Program-made: the position numbers and the translations under genes
Notes under the pieces: model-generated
Seen by the model: only the letters and a program-made list of their open reading frames with translations
What the model was told of the DNA's origin: nothing
Databases searched by the model: none
Assembly (NCBI RefSeq): GCF_028288205.1
Contig: NZ_JAQBOD010000058.1
Location: 1-64,000, forward strand
Direction of reading: 5' to 3'
Length of the DNA stretch: 64,000 bases
Source of the DNA: Mucilaginibacter sp.
GTDB lineage: Bacteria; Bacteroidota; Bacteroidia; Sphingobacteriales; Sphingobacteriaceae
Part shown: positions 25,284 to 33,748 of the stretch, piece after piece
How the letters are laid out: the number at the start of each line of letters is the position of its first letter
How positions within the stretch are numbered: position 1 is the stretch's first letter

Positions 25284-27638
25284 ATGAAAAGAATATTTTT
25301 TACTTTTTACATGGCAATTATTGCGTTACAAGTATTTGCGCAACAAAGCATCCACGGGAAAATAACAGACAAAGAAACCGGGGCAAGTATACCAGGCGCA
25401 ACTATTACTATTACTGGCACTACAACAGCCACACAAAGTAATATTAACGGTGTGTTTGAACTTAACTCCGCAACTCCAATTGCCGCTGTTACTATTTCTT
25501 ATATTGGATATGAAACCTTACAGCTAAAAGTTGGTACTGATGTGCATTTTATCAATATCCGTTTAACAACTAATTCTATTAACCTGAATACAGTTACCGT
25601 AACCGGTTATGAAAGCAACCGCAGGTTGCTGGAAACAGCAGGTGCGGTTGCTTTACTTACATCAAGGGATATCCAACGCAATAACAAAAGCGATCTGCTG
25701 CCCATTCTAAACACTGTACCCGGTGTAAAGATGGAAGAAGAAGCCCCCGGCGATTTTAAAATATCCCTGCGCGGTAGCGCCCTGCGCGACCCCTATGGTT
25801 TGCGCAACATTAAACTGTACTGGAACGATATCCCGCTTACTTCGCCGGATAATTCGGCATCACACTCCTTAAGCGTTGATCCGGAGCAGATTGGCAGTAT
25901 CGAGATCATTAAGGGCCCTGCCGGCAGCATATACGGCGCGGGCACGGGCGGTGTGGTCCTGCTTAAAAACGATAAGCCACAGTTTGACGAGAATAGTCTG
26001 AATGCAGGCTTTACCGGCGGCTCATTTGGCCTGGCGCGATCAAGTATTACTTATAAAACCGGTAGTAATAATTTTAATTTATCGGCCAATTATGTGCATC
26101 AAACCTACAATGGTTACCGCCAAAACGAATGGAGTAATAAGGACGCGATAAATGTATTCGGTCAGTTTTATGATGGGCCTAAGCGCACTATCACCGTAAT
26201 TGCTAATCATGACGAAGGCAATTTTGGCATTGCAGGCAGCGTGGATAGTACCTGGGCCATCAACACACCAAAAAAAGCGGTGCAATTTACTATTGATAAT
26301 AAGATAGGAGTTAATAAGTATACTTACACCGTAGCGGGTATAGCACAGGATTATAAGTTTAGCGATGTATTTACCAATACAACAAGTATTTACACCGATA
26401 ACCAAACGCTTAACCACCCTTACGGACAGAGCATTTATTATAATGGCTTTTTAAAATCATCAACCGGGGGATATGGCGGCAGAACAAGGTTCTCTTTTTC
26501 ACCAAAAATAGGTAATGTGCAAACCCGCTTTACTATTGGCGATGAAGTGCAGGTAGAAAATTTGCTTAACGGAACTTATAATGTAACCAATGACGTACCC
26601 GGCACATGGCCCGAGCCCGGTGCGTTGCAAAGCAGTAATCAGATCACATCAAAATCTAACATCCTGTTTGCACAGGCTGAATTTGATCTGCCGGCTTCAT
26701 TCCTGCTAACCCTAGGCAGCAGCATCAATAACTTATCTTACAACGTAACCGACCTTATACCACAAAGCGCTACCCATAACAATTATACGGGTGTAGTAAA
26801 TTTCTCTTCCACTATATCACCGCGTGTAGCTTTAGTTAAATTGTTCGGTAAAAATGTGGCTGCACATGCCAGCGTAAGCTATGGATTTTCGCCGCCAACT
26901 ATATCAGAAGTTAATAATGGCGATGGCACCTTTAACAAAACCCTTAATGCAGAAAAAGGCGTAAATTATGAACTTGGGTTAAGGGGTACTATTTTAAATG
27001 AAACCCTGAACTTTGATGCTTCTGTATATCAAATGGATCTGAACAATGCCATCCTGCCCTATTATTTGGCCAATGGCCGTTCTAATTACCGCAATGCCGG
27101 TGCAACCAAACAAAAGGGCTTGGAACTGTCTCTGTCCTATTTAGCGATACATGACGCTAACCGGGCCATTACTTTATTAAAGCCGTGGATAACTTATGCC
27201 TATAGCGATTATCGTTTTAAAAATTACATCGAAGAAAGCTATATAAGCAACACCATGACTACTATACAAACTGATAATAGCGGCAAAAAAGTAACCGGGG
27301 TATCGCCAAATATGTTTAATGCCGGCATAGATCTGGAAACTAAACCGGGTATATATTTCAATGCAGTTTTAAATTACATCAGCAAAACGCCAATTAACGA
27401 TAAGAATACTTATTACCAGCACGCTTACACATTGCTGGCTTCAAAGTTAGGCTATCATATCCCAATTGGTCAATTTGGCCTGGATGTATTTGGGGGCGTA
27501 AACAATATGTTGAACGCTAAGTATTCTTCATGGATAAATTTTAATGCCGATGCCAGCAGTAATCCGCCAACTTTTTATAATCCTTCTTCAGGGATTAATT
27601 TTTATGGCGGAGTGATGTTGAAGTATAATTTTAAATAA
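25284..27638 (+). CDS. TonB-dependent receptor (FecA/CirA-like)
   Basis: A 784-residue outer-membrane receptor with a signal peptide (ends FAQ), a CarboxypepD_reg-like domain (residues ~20-100, IHGKITDKETGASIPGATIT), a plug (~110-230, with LNTVPGVKMEEEAPGDF, LRGSALRDPYG and IEIIKGPAGSIYGAGTGGVV), and a 22-strand-type barrel ending in aromatic YNFK. The plug motifs are those of siderophore/metal receptors rather than SusC-type glycan receptors, and no susD is present. With the two small genes upstream it forms an operon probably importing a metal chelate; the ligand is not determinable. Confidence 0.88.
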   Translation: MKRIFFTFYMAIIALQVFAQQSIHGKITDKETGASIPGATITITGTTTATQSNINGVFELNSATPIAAVTISYIGYETLQLKVGTDVHFINIRLTTNSINLNTVTVTGYESNRRLLETAGAVALLTSRDIQRNNKSDLLPILNTVPGVKMEEEAPGDFKISLRGSALRDPYGLRNIKLYWNDIPLTSPDNSASHSLSVDPEQIGSIEIIKGPAGSIYGAGTGGVVLLKNDKPQFDENSLNAGFTGGSFGLARSSITYKTGSNNFNLSANYVHQTYNGYRQNEWSNKDAINVFGQFYDGPKRTITVIANHDEGNFGIAGSVDSTWAINTPKKAVQFTIDNKIGVNKYTYTVAGIAQDYKFSDVFTNTTSIYTDNQTLNHPYGQSIYYNGFLKSSTGGYGGRTRFSFSPKIGNVQTRFTIGDEVQVENLLNGTYNVTNDVPGTWPEPGALQSSNQITSKSNILFAQAEFDLPASFLLTLGSSINNLSYNVTDLIPQSATHNNYTGVVNFSSTISPRVALVKLFGKNVAAHASVSYGFSPPTISEVNNGDGTFNKTLNAEKGVNYELGLRGTILNETLNFDASVYQMDLNNAILPYYLANGRSNYRNAGATKQKGLELSLSYLAIHDANRAITLLKPWITYAYSDYRFKNYIEESYISNTMTTIQTDNSGKKVTGVSPNMFNAGIDLETKPGIYFNAVLNYISKTPINDKNTYYQHAYTLLASKLGYHIPIGQFGLDVFGGVNNMLNAKYSSWINFNADASSNPPTFYNPSSGINFYGGVMLKYNFK

Positions 27639-27662
27639 CATTCATTCGCATAACCAACATTT

Positions 27663-27699
27663 AGATTTGACAACTTTTTAAAAGTTGTCAAATCTTTAA
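27663..27699 (+). terminator. Terminator of the receptor operon
   Basis: AGATTTGACAACTTTT (27663-27678) is perfectly complementary to 27680-27695 with a 1-nt spacer, 24 nt after the receptor stop. Both arms hold A/T tracts, so it could work in both directions. Confidence 0.75.
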
Positions 27700-27750
27700 G
27701 CAGTCAGCCTTAATTTTACGTTAGCGTTACGCTGGTTTTCAAGCATAAAC

Positions 27751-27758
27751 TAACTTTG
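27751..27758 (+). promoter_or_regulatory. Bacteroidota-type -7 box
   Basis: TAACTTTG matches TAnnTTTG exactly and ends 4 nt before the ATG at 27763, suggesting a leaderless transcript. Confidence 0.45.
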
Positions 27759-27762
27759 TGTT

Positions 27763-28467
27763 ATGAAAATACAGATCTGGAGTGACGTGATGTGCCCGTT
27801 TTGCTATATTGGCAAACGCAGGTTCGAGGATGCCTTACAACAATTTGAGCATAAAGATGAGGTGGAAATAGAATGGAAAAGCTTTCAGCTTAATCCTGAT
27901 TTAAAGACTGATCCTAACCTAAATATCACCCAATACTTAGCTGATATAAAAGGCTGGACATTTGACCACGCCCAACAATTGAACGACCAGGTAACCCAAA
28001 TGGCTGCCGAAGTTGGTTTAACTTATAATTTTGACAAAGCGGTGGTAGCCAATAGTTTCGACGCGCATCGTTTTGCGCACCTGGCCAAGCAAAATGGTTT
28101 AGGCGACGAGGCCGAAGAGAGTTTATTTAAAGCTTACTTTACCGAAGGCAAAAACATTGCCGACTACGATACTTTAGCAGAATTAGGTGAATCAATAGGT
28201 TTGGACAAAGCCGAAGTTGAACATACTTTGGCCGGAAACAAATACGCCATCAATGTAAAACAGGACATTGCACAGGCCCAACAGTTAGGTATACACGGCG
28301 TTCCGTTTTTTGTAATGGATAATAAATTTGGCGTATCGGGTGCACAGGCTGTGCCGGTGTTTTTGCAAACTTTACAGAAATCATACAGCGAGTGGGCAGC
28401 AACCAATAAACAACCAAAGCTTGATGTTATTGAGGGCGATAGTTGCGAGGTTGGCGGCGATTGTTAA
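27763..28467 (+). CDS. DsbA-family oxidoreductase (FrnE-like)
   Basis: A 234-residue cytosolic thioredoxin-fold protein: no signal peptide, redox site CPFC at residues 11-14 after a first beta strand (IQIWSDVM), an inserted helical domain, and a cis-Pro region HGVPFFVMDNKFGVSGAQ near residues 174-190. This is the FrnE/polyketide-biosynthesis DsbA-like family, whose members include oxidative-stress disulfide oxidoreductases. A second Cys pair lies at the extreme C-terminus (GDSCEVGGDC), a feature seen in FrnE-type proteins. It has its own promoter and converges with an unknown gene 3 bp away. Confidence 0.85.
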   Translation: MKIQIWSDVMCPFCYIGKRRFEDALQQFEHKDEVEIEWKSFQLNPDLKTDPNLNITQYLADIKGWTFDHAQQLNDQVTQMAAEVGLTYNFDKAVVANSFDAHRFAHLAKQNGLGDEAEESLFKAYFTEGKNIADYDTLAELGESIGLDKAEVEHTLAGNKYAINVKQDIAQAQQLGIHGVPFFVMDNKFGVSGAQAVPVFLQTLQKSYSEWAATNKQPKLDVIEGDSCEVGGDC

Positions 28468-28470
28468 TTG

Positions 28471-28740
28471 CTATTCCTCGTTCAAATCTTCTTCATTCGG
28501 GTTCAAAATATATTCAAAGTTTTCATGCCCGTTGTGAAAATGAAACTTGAGGCGTGATTTTGGCATATCAATATCCAACGACATTGTACCCAGGGTTTCC
28601 GGCAGGTTATCTCTTATCAGTTTAAGGTCGGTAACGTGCGGCATTTCTATATAAATTCCATCCTCTAAAGCTTTAATTTCCCATCCGGGCAGGTTGGTAC
28701 TGTGCAAAAGGTCCAGCCATTTTTGTTGATATGCGTTCAT
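28471..28740 (-). CDS. Hypothetical cytosolic protein
   Basis: An 89-residue protein without signal or membrane helix. It has an N-terminal helix (YQQKWLDLLHSTNLPGW), a beta-rich middle (IYIEMPHVTD, LDIDMPKSRLKFHFHNG) and an acidic tail (NPNEEDLNEE). I do not recognise the family. It converges with the FrnE-like gene with only 3 bp between stops and is divergent from the MlaE operon. Codon use looks native. Confidence 0.6.
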   Translation of the reverse strand: MNAYQQKWLDLLHSTNLPGWEIKALEDGIYIEMPHVTDLKLIRDNLPETLGTMSLDIDMPKSRLKFHFHNGHENFEYILNPNEEDLNEE

Positions 28741-28931
28741 ATATATTATCCTTTATGCAATAGAAAGGATTAAACGCTGCAATGGTTTTATTGTGGCTAT
28801 AATATTATTTGACTTTATCGTAACACAAACAAGTATACCTTTGTCAAACAAAATATATGTTTAATATTTAGCAGATATCAAACAATATCAATAAGTTTTG
28901 TAGAATATATCAGCAATATCTTGTAAAGTAA

Positions 28932-28939
28932 TACCTTTG
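28932..28939 (+). promoter_or_regulatory. -7 box of the MCE/Mla operon
   Basis: TACCTTTG lies 9 nt before the ATG at 28949. An in-frame TTG falls inside this box and so cannot be the start. No good -33 element at the ideal spacing is visible. Confidence 0.5.
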
Positions 28940-28948
28940 CCATCATTA

Positions 28949-29755
28949 ATGGATACTGAAAACAGCACAGCTCTTCAACTTAAAAAAAAGGTCAAACCCC
29001 GTAAAAGGATCATAAACTTTTTTTTAAGTCTTTATGATATAAATAAATTCATCATCCGGTTTTTCAAAGAAGCTTTTGTGCCGCCCTTTGAATTTAAAGA
29101 AATTGTACGCCAATGTTATGAAGTAGGTGTGCGCTCATTTACCTTAATATCATTAACAGGTTTTATAGTAGGATTAATATTTACCAAACAATCGCGCCCG
29201 TCATTGGGTCAGTTTGGCGCTACATCATGGCTGCCATCATTAGTATCAATAGCTATAATGCGCGCGCTTGCTCCATTGGTAACTGCATTAATAGCCGCGG
29301 GCAAGGTTGGCTCAAGCATTGGTGCCGAGTTGGGCTCAATGCGCGTTACCGAGCAAATTGATGCCATGGAAGTATCGGGCACCAAACCGTTTAAATTTTT
29401 AGTGTGTACCCGTGTTTTGGCTACCACATTAACAATTCCAATTTTGGCTACTTATACCGCGCTTATAGCCATATTGGGTGGTTATGTAAACGTAGCAACT
29501 AACGAAGGAACCAGCTACAGCACCTATATGCAGCAGGTTTTTGACCCGCTTACATTTGTTGATTTTACAGCATCGCTCATAAAATCAATTGTATTTGGTT
29601 TTACAATAGGTATTGTGGGGTGTTACCAGGGTTATAATTCAACAAAGGGTACCGAAGGGGTTGGTAAAGCTGCCAATGGTGCCGTGGTAACTGCCATGTT
29701 TTTAATATTTATAGAAGAGATTGTTATTGTACAAATAAGCAGCTGGTTTCGCTAA
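28949..29755 (+). CDS. mlaE: MlaE-family ABC transporter permease
   Basis: A 268-residue inner-membrane permease from ATG 28949. It has an amphipathic N-terminal region and about five to six helices, with the family signature GKVGSSIGAELGSMRVTEQIDAMEV near the middle and LATTLTIPIL. MlaE-type permeases form the membrane channel of MCE phospholipid transporters between inner and outer membranes. The ATPase and MCE substrate-binding genes follow at 8 and 15 nt, giving the usual permease-ATPase-MCE operon. Direction of lipid transport is not deducible. Confidence 0.9.
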   Translation: MDTENSTALQLKKKVKPRKRIINFFLSLYDINKFIIRFFKEAFVPPFEFKEIVRQCYEVGVRSFTLISLTGFIVGLIFTKQSRPSLGQFGATSWLPSLVSIAIMRALAPLVTALIAAGKVGSSIGAELGSMRVTEQIDAMEVSGTKPFKFLVCTRVLATTLTIPILATYTALIAILGGYVNVATNEGTSYSTYMQQVFDPLTFVDFTASLIKSIVFGFTIGIVGCYQGYNSTKGTEGVGKAANGAVVTAMFLIFIEEIVIVQISSWFR

Positions 29756-29763
29756 TAAAAATT

Positions 29764-30537
29764 ATGCATAAAGCAAAAGCACCAATAGACTATAATAACG
29801 CGGTAATTACTATTAAAGGATTGCAAAAATCTTTTGAGGAGAATGAAGTTTTGCGCGGTATTGACCTGGAGCTTTACCAGGGCGAAAACTTGGTGGTGCT
29901 GGGCCGGTCAGGTACGGGTAAATCAGTGCTGATAAAAGTTATATCGGGCCTGTTAAAGGCTGATAATGGTCAAATAAAAGTACTTGGACAGGATATTAAT
30001 GCAATAACAGACAAACAATTGCAGGAACTGCGCATACGCATTGGCTTTTCGTTCCAAAACAGTGCGTTATATGACAGTATGACCGTGCGTAAGAACCTGG
30101 AGTTTCCGCTGGTACGTAATCGCAGAAACTTAACACAAAAAGAAGTAGATAAGGCTGTTGAGACCGTATTAGAAGCAGTAGGCCTGAGCAAAACCATTAA
30201 CCAGATGCCGTCTGAACTTTCGGGCGGGCAGCGCAAACGTATTGGAATTGCCCGTACGCTGATACTGAATCCGGAAATTATGCTGTATGACGAACCTACA
30301 GCCGGGCTTGACCCTATTACCTGTATTGAAATTAATGAGCTGATAAATGAAGTTCAGGAGCGTTATCATACCTCATCTATCATTATTACGCATGATCTTA
30401 CCTGTGCCAAACAAACCGGCGACAGGATAGCGATGCTGCTGGATGGCCAGTTTCAGCGCCAGGGAAGTTTTGAGGAAGTTTTTGATACTAAGGACGAAAG
30501 GGTAAAACCATTTTTTGATTACAATTTTATACAATAG
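29764..30537 (+). CDS. mlaF: MlaF-family ABC transporter ATPase
   Basis: A 257-residue nucleotide-binding subunit with Walker A GRSGTGKS (47-54), Q-loop region FSFQNSALYDSMTV, signature LSGGQ (152-156), Walker B IMLYDEP (172-178), D-loop GLDP and switch His in IIITHDL. The ALYDSMTV stretch after the Q-loop is typical of MlaF-type ATPases. It powers the MlaE permease encoded 8 nt upstream. All catalytic elements are intact and the length is normal. Confidence 0.92.
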   Translation: MHKAKAPIDYNNAVITIKGLQKSFEENEVLRGIDLELYQGENLVVLGRSGTGKSVLIKVISGLLKADNGQIKVLGQDINAITDKQLQELRIRIGFSFQNSALYDSMTVRKNLEFPLVRNRRNLTQKEVDKAVETVLEAVGLSKTINQMPSELSGGQRKRIGIARTLILNPEIMLYDEPTAGLDPITCIEINELINEVQERYHTSSIIITHDLTCAKQTGDRIAMLLDGQFQRQGSFEEVFDTKDERVKPFFDYNFIQ

Positions 30538-30552
30538 ATTTACATAAAATAT

Positions 30553-31551
30553 ATGGATTCATCAGATAACAAACGTGCAATAACGGTAGGGCTGTTTTTA
30601 GCCCTGGGATTGATTGTATTTATTGTTGGCGTTTTCACTTTAGGCAACCAGTCTAAAAGCTTTGCAAAGAGTATCCACATCAGCGCGGTGTTTGACGATG
30701 TATCCGGGTTAAAAACCGGTAACAGCGTTTGGTTCTCGGGCGTTAAGGTGGGCAGCATCAGCAAAATTCGCTTCATAGGCCCATCACGTGTTGATGTGCG
30801 CATGAGTATTGATGAAAGCACACAGCAATACGTACATCGCAACGCGGGCGTCCATATCGGATCAGACGGATTAATAGGTAATAAAATTATAGTAATTGAT
30901 GGTGGTAGTCCGCAGGCACCTATTGTGCAGGATGGTGATGTTTTACAAACCGAAAAACTAACATCAACTGATGATATGCTGAAGGTATTACAGCAAAACA
31001 ATCAAAATTTACTATCTATAACCGGCGATTTTAAATTATTAAGTCGTAAAATATTACAAGGCAAAGGCACCGTAGGTACTTTAATGGCCGATAGTATGCT
31101 GGCTGTACAATTACGTAATTCTATGCGCAATTTTGAAAAAACCAGCGCCAGCACTGCCCGTTTAGCAGATCAGCTGGAACATTTTAGCACTAAAATGAAT
31201 GCAAAAGGCGGCCTTGCTGATAAGCTGCTTACAGATACTGCAACCTTTAGTCAAATTAAATCGGCAGCAAACCAGTTTCATCAGGCAGCGGTTAACGGGG
31301 CCGCGGCCACTGATAATTTGCGGAAAGCAACTGATAAATTTAACCGCACAGATAATGCTATAGGCGTTTTATTGAATGATCCTAAATCTGCGGCACAATT
31401 GCAAAGCACTATAGATAATCTTCAAAAAAGTTCTGTTAAGGCAAATGAGGACCTGGAAGCGTTGCAACATAATTTTTTACTTAAAGGGTTCTTTACAAAG
31501 AAGGCAAAAGCTAAAGCGGATAGTTTAAAAAAGGCAGGGCAACAAAACTAA
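30553..31551 (+). CDS. mlaD: MlaD/MCE-domain lipid-binding protein
   Basis: A 332-residue protein anchored by one N-terminal helix (about residues 11-31, GLFLALGLIVFIVGVF), followed by an MCE domain (~40-120, VSGLKTGNSVWFSGVKVGSI and IGSDGLIGNKIIVI) and a long helical, Lys/Ala-rich C-terminal region of ~200 residues. MCE domains form hexameric rings that carry lipids across the periplasm. As the last gene of the mlaEFD-type operon it is the periplasmic lipid-handling subunit. The extended C-terminal helix region could build a tunnel, as in longer MCE proteins; this is inference. Confidence 0.88.
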   Translation: MDSSDNKRAITVGLFLALGLIVFIVGVFTLGNQSKSFAKSIHISAVFDDVSGLKTGNSVWFSGVKVGSISKIRFIGPSRVDVRMSIDESTQQYVHRNAGVHIGSDGLIGNKIIVIDGGSPQAPIVQDGDVLQTEKLTSTDDMLKVLQQNNQNLLSITGDFKLLSRKILQGKGTVGTLMADSMLAVQLRNSMRNFEKTSASTARLADQLEHFSTKMNAKGGLADKLLTDTATFSQIKSAANQFHQAAVNGAAATDNLRKATDKFNRTDNAIGVLLNDPKSAAQLQSTIDNLQKSSVKANEDLEALQHNFLLKGFFTKKAKAKADSLKKAGQQN

Positions 31552-31552
31552 T

Positions 31553-31580
31553 TGTCATTTCTCACTATCGTTTGATGACA
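31553..31580. repeat. REP-like palindrome copy 1
   Basis: TGTCAT...ATGACA arms enclose TCTCACTATCGTT. The same core TCTCACTATCGTT followed by GATGACA recurs at 53374-53397. It is a short dispersed intergenic palindrome of the kind common in Bacteroidota. The gap 31552-31733 holds nothing else recognisable. Confidence 0.5.
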
Positions 31581-31733
31581 GGTACGATTAGGTTAATATA
31601 AGTGGAAAATACACTTTATCCGTTGGCTGAAAGTCAAACTAACAAGCAACAGCCGTAAACATTTTCCATTTTTCATAGTTTTAATAAATACAGGCTGCCC
31701 CCTACCCCTGTAACATTAAATTATTACCAGCTT

Positions 31734-31889
31734 ATGAGAACTCCATCCCAATCTAAATCAACTAAAAAAAATATCGGCACAAAAAAAACTTCATCTCACG
31801 AAGAGATAAAAACCGATTTTCCTTTAAGTGAGAAAGATGAAGTAAAAAAGGCTGAAAAAAATTTAAAAGAAGGACAAAAAAAGAAATAG
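31734..31889 (+). CDS. Lysine-rich 51-residue protein
   Basis: A 51-codon ORF (MRTPSQSKSTKKNIGTKK..., ending GQKKK) of strongly basic, low-complexity composition (about one third Lys), with an acidic centre (HEEIKTDF, SEKDEVKKAEKNL). No signal peptide. Small Lys-rich proteins of this kind are common in Sphingobacteriaceae and may bind nucleic acids or ribosomes, but nothing specific is shown. It is followed 46 bp later by the lipoprotein gene. It could be a chance ORF; the start context is unremarkable. Confidence 0.5.
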   Translation: MRTPSQSKSTKKNIGTKKTSSHEEIKTDFPLSEKDEVKKAEKNLKEGQKKK

Positions 31890-31935
31890 CCAATTTGCAG
31901 GTTTATTTATAATTTCGGGATAAAGCTGTATCACT

Positions 31936-32331
31936 ATGTCAAAAAATATCCCGCTAATAATACTTTGTTCAATATTTTTAGTTTCTTGTAAACCCTCTGT
32001 AAAACCCGAAGACCTATATGGCAAATGGAAATATATAAGAGTACAAAACCCTAACGCTAATCCGCCGGATAGTGTAAATGCCATGACCTTAAGAGAACAG
32101 GCGCCATACATTCAATTCACTATAAAAGATAGTTTATTGATATTTTGGGATGGCAAAGTATTATCGCATGGTACTTTCAGGATGGACGGTCGCAATATCA
32201 TAGTAAAAGAAATTTTAGCTGATGGAAAGACAAGGGAATTTCCATTTTATGTGGAAGAGCTGACCGATAAACGATTAATATTTTCGACCAAAGGAACGGA
32301 CGGATCTGAAGTTACAGCAGTTAAACAGTAG
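31936..32331 (+). CDS. Small lipoprotein, lipocalin-like
   Basis: A 131-residue lipoprotein with a lipobox (FLVSC, Cys18). The mature part begins PEDLYGKWKYI and continues with alternating strands (YIQFTIKDSLLIFWDGKVLSHGTF, IIVKEILADG, REFPFYVEEL, LIFSTKG), the layout of small lipocalin/DUF-type beta-barrel lipoproteins of Bacteroidota. Probably outer-membrane or periplasmic; ligand unknown. The gene ends 25 bp before the left inverted repeat of the PIN cassette, so the insertion did not disrupt it. Confidence 0.65.
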   Translation: MSKNIPLIILCSIFLVSCKPSVKPEDLYGKWKYIRVQNPNANPPDSVNAMTLREQAPYIQFTIKDSLLIFWDGKVLSHGTFRMDGRNIIVKEILADGKTREFPFYVEELTDKRLIFSTKGTDGSEVTAVKQ

Positions 32332-32408
32332 GCAGTTTTTATAATTTTTCTTTTTGATGGTTCTTCGTCACTTTTGGTGGTGCTGAAATATGACAATACA
32401 ATTAATGG

Positions 32409-32813
32409 TTATAAAAAATGAATATTTAAAGAGGTATGGGGCTGGATGCGTTTAAAGTCTTTATAATTGCAAGTGTACAGGTCGGAACAATATTGTTCGG
32501 CAATAGCCGTATGCAGACAATCGTTAAAGTTTTTGTAGCCGATAACCGCCGCTAATCCCATCGCCCGGGTAAATTCAGAACTGCCATACCCAACAGGCAG
32601 GGATGATACTAAAGCGCCCAGTTTCGAGGTAATAAATGCAGTAGGCTGGTTCAGTTTGGCTAACACGAATCCTATTTCCTGTATGCTTAACCATGATATT
32701 AAAAACCGGTTACTGCTATTAATTTCGTCAATCATATCGATCACTTTTAAGTGCAGGTTGAAATTTTGATTGACCAATGAATGAACTAATACGTCGGTAT
32801 CAATATAATCCAT
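32409..32813 (-). CDS. PIN-domain toxin (VapC-like)
   Basis: A 134-residue PIN-domain protein starting at ATG 32813 (MDYIDTDVLVHSLVNQ), 4 nt after the antitoxin stop. It carries the expected acidic residues: Asp5/Asp7 in strand 1 (IDTDV), a Glu in SIQEIGFVLAK, an Asp in NFNDCLHTAIAEQ, and an Asp in CNYKDFKRI. PIN nucleases coordinate metal ions and cut RNA; VapC-type members are toxins neutralised by a neighbouring antitoxin. The full acidic set suggests it is active. Confidence 0.8.
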   Translation of the reverse strand: MDYIDTDVLVHSLVNQNFNLHLKVIDMIDEINSSNRFLISWLSIQEIGFVLAKLNQPTAFITSKLGALVSSLPVGYGSSEFTRAMGLAAVIGYKNFNDCLHTAIAEQYCSDLYTCNYKDFKRIQPHTSLNIHFL

Positions 32814-32817
32814 ATCA

Positions 32818-33069
32818 TTACTGATCAGGATACTGAGATTTATCAATAAGGGCGCGAATATCTACATCCGGGGATATGACAGGGGCGTTCGTACGACTTT
32901 CCCTAATCATTTCAGCTAATTGATGATTATCCTTAGCATAGTGCTTTTGATCTTTCGGTTTCACAGACTTGATTGTAATTTCAACCTCTTGGCCTGCAAA
33001 CAGGGTTTTCAGGGACTTCAAAAAAGCCATACTAATCTCTTGTGCCTTTAATCTGTAGGTTGTTTGCAT
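32818..33069 (-). CDS. Putative antitoxin of the PIN toxin
   Basis: An 83-residue protein from ATG 33069 (MQTTYRLKAQEISMAFLKSL), chosen over upstream ATGs because a TATCTTTG promoter box lies 5 nt ahead of it and the longer N-terminus would be an unlikely hydrophobic stretch. The N-terminal half resembles small strand-helix antitoxins (GQEVEITIKSV), and the C-terminal half is polar and probably disordered until bound to toxin. No HTH is obvious. Its stop is 4 nt before the PIN toxin start, the usual coupled antitoxin-toxin order. Confidence 0.65.
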   Translation of the reverse strand: MQTTYRLKAQEISMAFLKSLKTLFAGQEVEITIKSVKPKDQKHYAKDNHQLAEMIRESRTNAPVISPDVDIRALIDKSQYPDQ

Positions 33070-33074
33070 AATAA

Positions 33075-33105
33075 CAAAGATAATTAAAAAATAATACCAC
33101 CAAAA
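33075..33105 (-). promoter_or_regulatory. Promoter of the PIN cassette
   Basis: On the minus strand TTTTG (33105-33101, inside the right inverted repeat) and TATCTTTG (33082-33075) are 18 nt apart, followed 5 nt later by the antitoxin ATG. Confidence 0.55.
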
Positions 33106-33211
33106 GTGACGAAGAACCATTATAAGTGAAAAATTGCAGTTTTTTAAAAAAATAAAAATAAAAAGGTGATAGTTTCCCATAATTTTATACATATCTATAA
33201 AAAGGACATTT

Positions 33212-33748
33212 ATGCCAGGTATCAGCAACCAAAATCATATAGCCGAAAAGCGGCAAGAGCTTTTCACCGGGCTTTATAAGCAGGCCTTCCCGGTTGTGGC
33301 TAAATACATCAGCCGTATGGGTGGCTCGTTTGATGAAGCTAAGGACGTTTTTCAGGACGCGTTGATTATTTATTATGAAAAAGCAATAGCCGCGCAAACC
33401 GCATTAAATAATGACACCGCTTATTTGGTGGGCACAGCTAAGTACTTGTGGATAAAGCGATATAAAGAGAACAATCAAAATATCCCTTTGGATAATATTG
33501 ATTGTTCGGTAGATGAGGACGAATATTTGTCAAGCAACCGCCTGATGCGCTTTTTAGAAACTGCGGGTAAAAAGTGCATGGAACTTTTAAAAGGGTTTTA
33601 TTACGATAAGCAATCCTTAACAGAATTGGCGAATGAGTTTGGCTACTCGGGCGTACGTTCGGCCACCGTACAGAAGTATAAATGTTTGGAAAAAGTTAGA
33701 GAGACCATTAAAGAAAAAGCATTAACGTATGATGACTTCATGGAATGA
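33212..33748 (+). CDS. ECF-type RNA polymerase sigma factor
   Basis: A 178-residue sigma-70-family protein: region 2 at ~20-90 (YKQAFPVVAKYISRMGG, DEAKDVFQDALIIYYEK) and a region 4 HTH at ~125-170 (SLTELANEFGYSGVRSATVQKYKCLEKVR). Short length and lack of region 3 fit the extracytoplasmic-function group. Such factors redirect RNA polymerase to stress genes and are usually held by an anti-sigma encoded next door. Here the next ORF overlaps by 20 nt and encodes a small soluble protein, followed by a ClpP paralog. No FecR-type anti-sigma is present. Confidence 0.88.
   Translation: MPGISNQNHIAEKRQELFTGLYKQAFPVVAKYISRMGGSFDEAKDVFQDALIIYYEKAIAAQTALNNDTAYLVGTAKYLWIKRYKENNQNIPLDNIDCSVDEDEYLSSNRLMRFLETAGKKCMELLKGFYYDKQSLTELANEFGYSGVRSATVQKYKCLEKVRETIKEKALTYDDFME

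Larger units (their letters stand above)
32357..33120. mobile_element. PIN toxin-antitoxin cassette bounded by 25-bp perfect inverted repeats
   Basis: ATGGTTCTTCGTCACTTTTG plus GTGGT (32357-32381) is exactly complementary to 33096-33120. The 764-bp unit contains only a PIN-domain toxin and its antitoxin, each ending or starting 26-27 nt inside an arm. No transposase or recombinase is present and no clear target-site duplication is visible. The right arm also supplies the -33 element of the cassette promoter. It therefore looks like a non-autonomous unit moved in trans. Confidence 0.75.

Noticed and set aside
32846-33228. Longer antitoxin form from ATG 33228
   Set aside because: It would read through the inverted repeat as a hydrophobic N-terminus, and a promoter box sits directly before the inner ATG at 33069.
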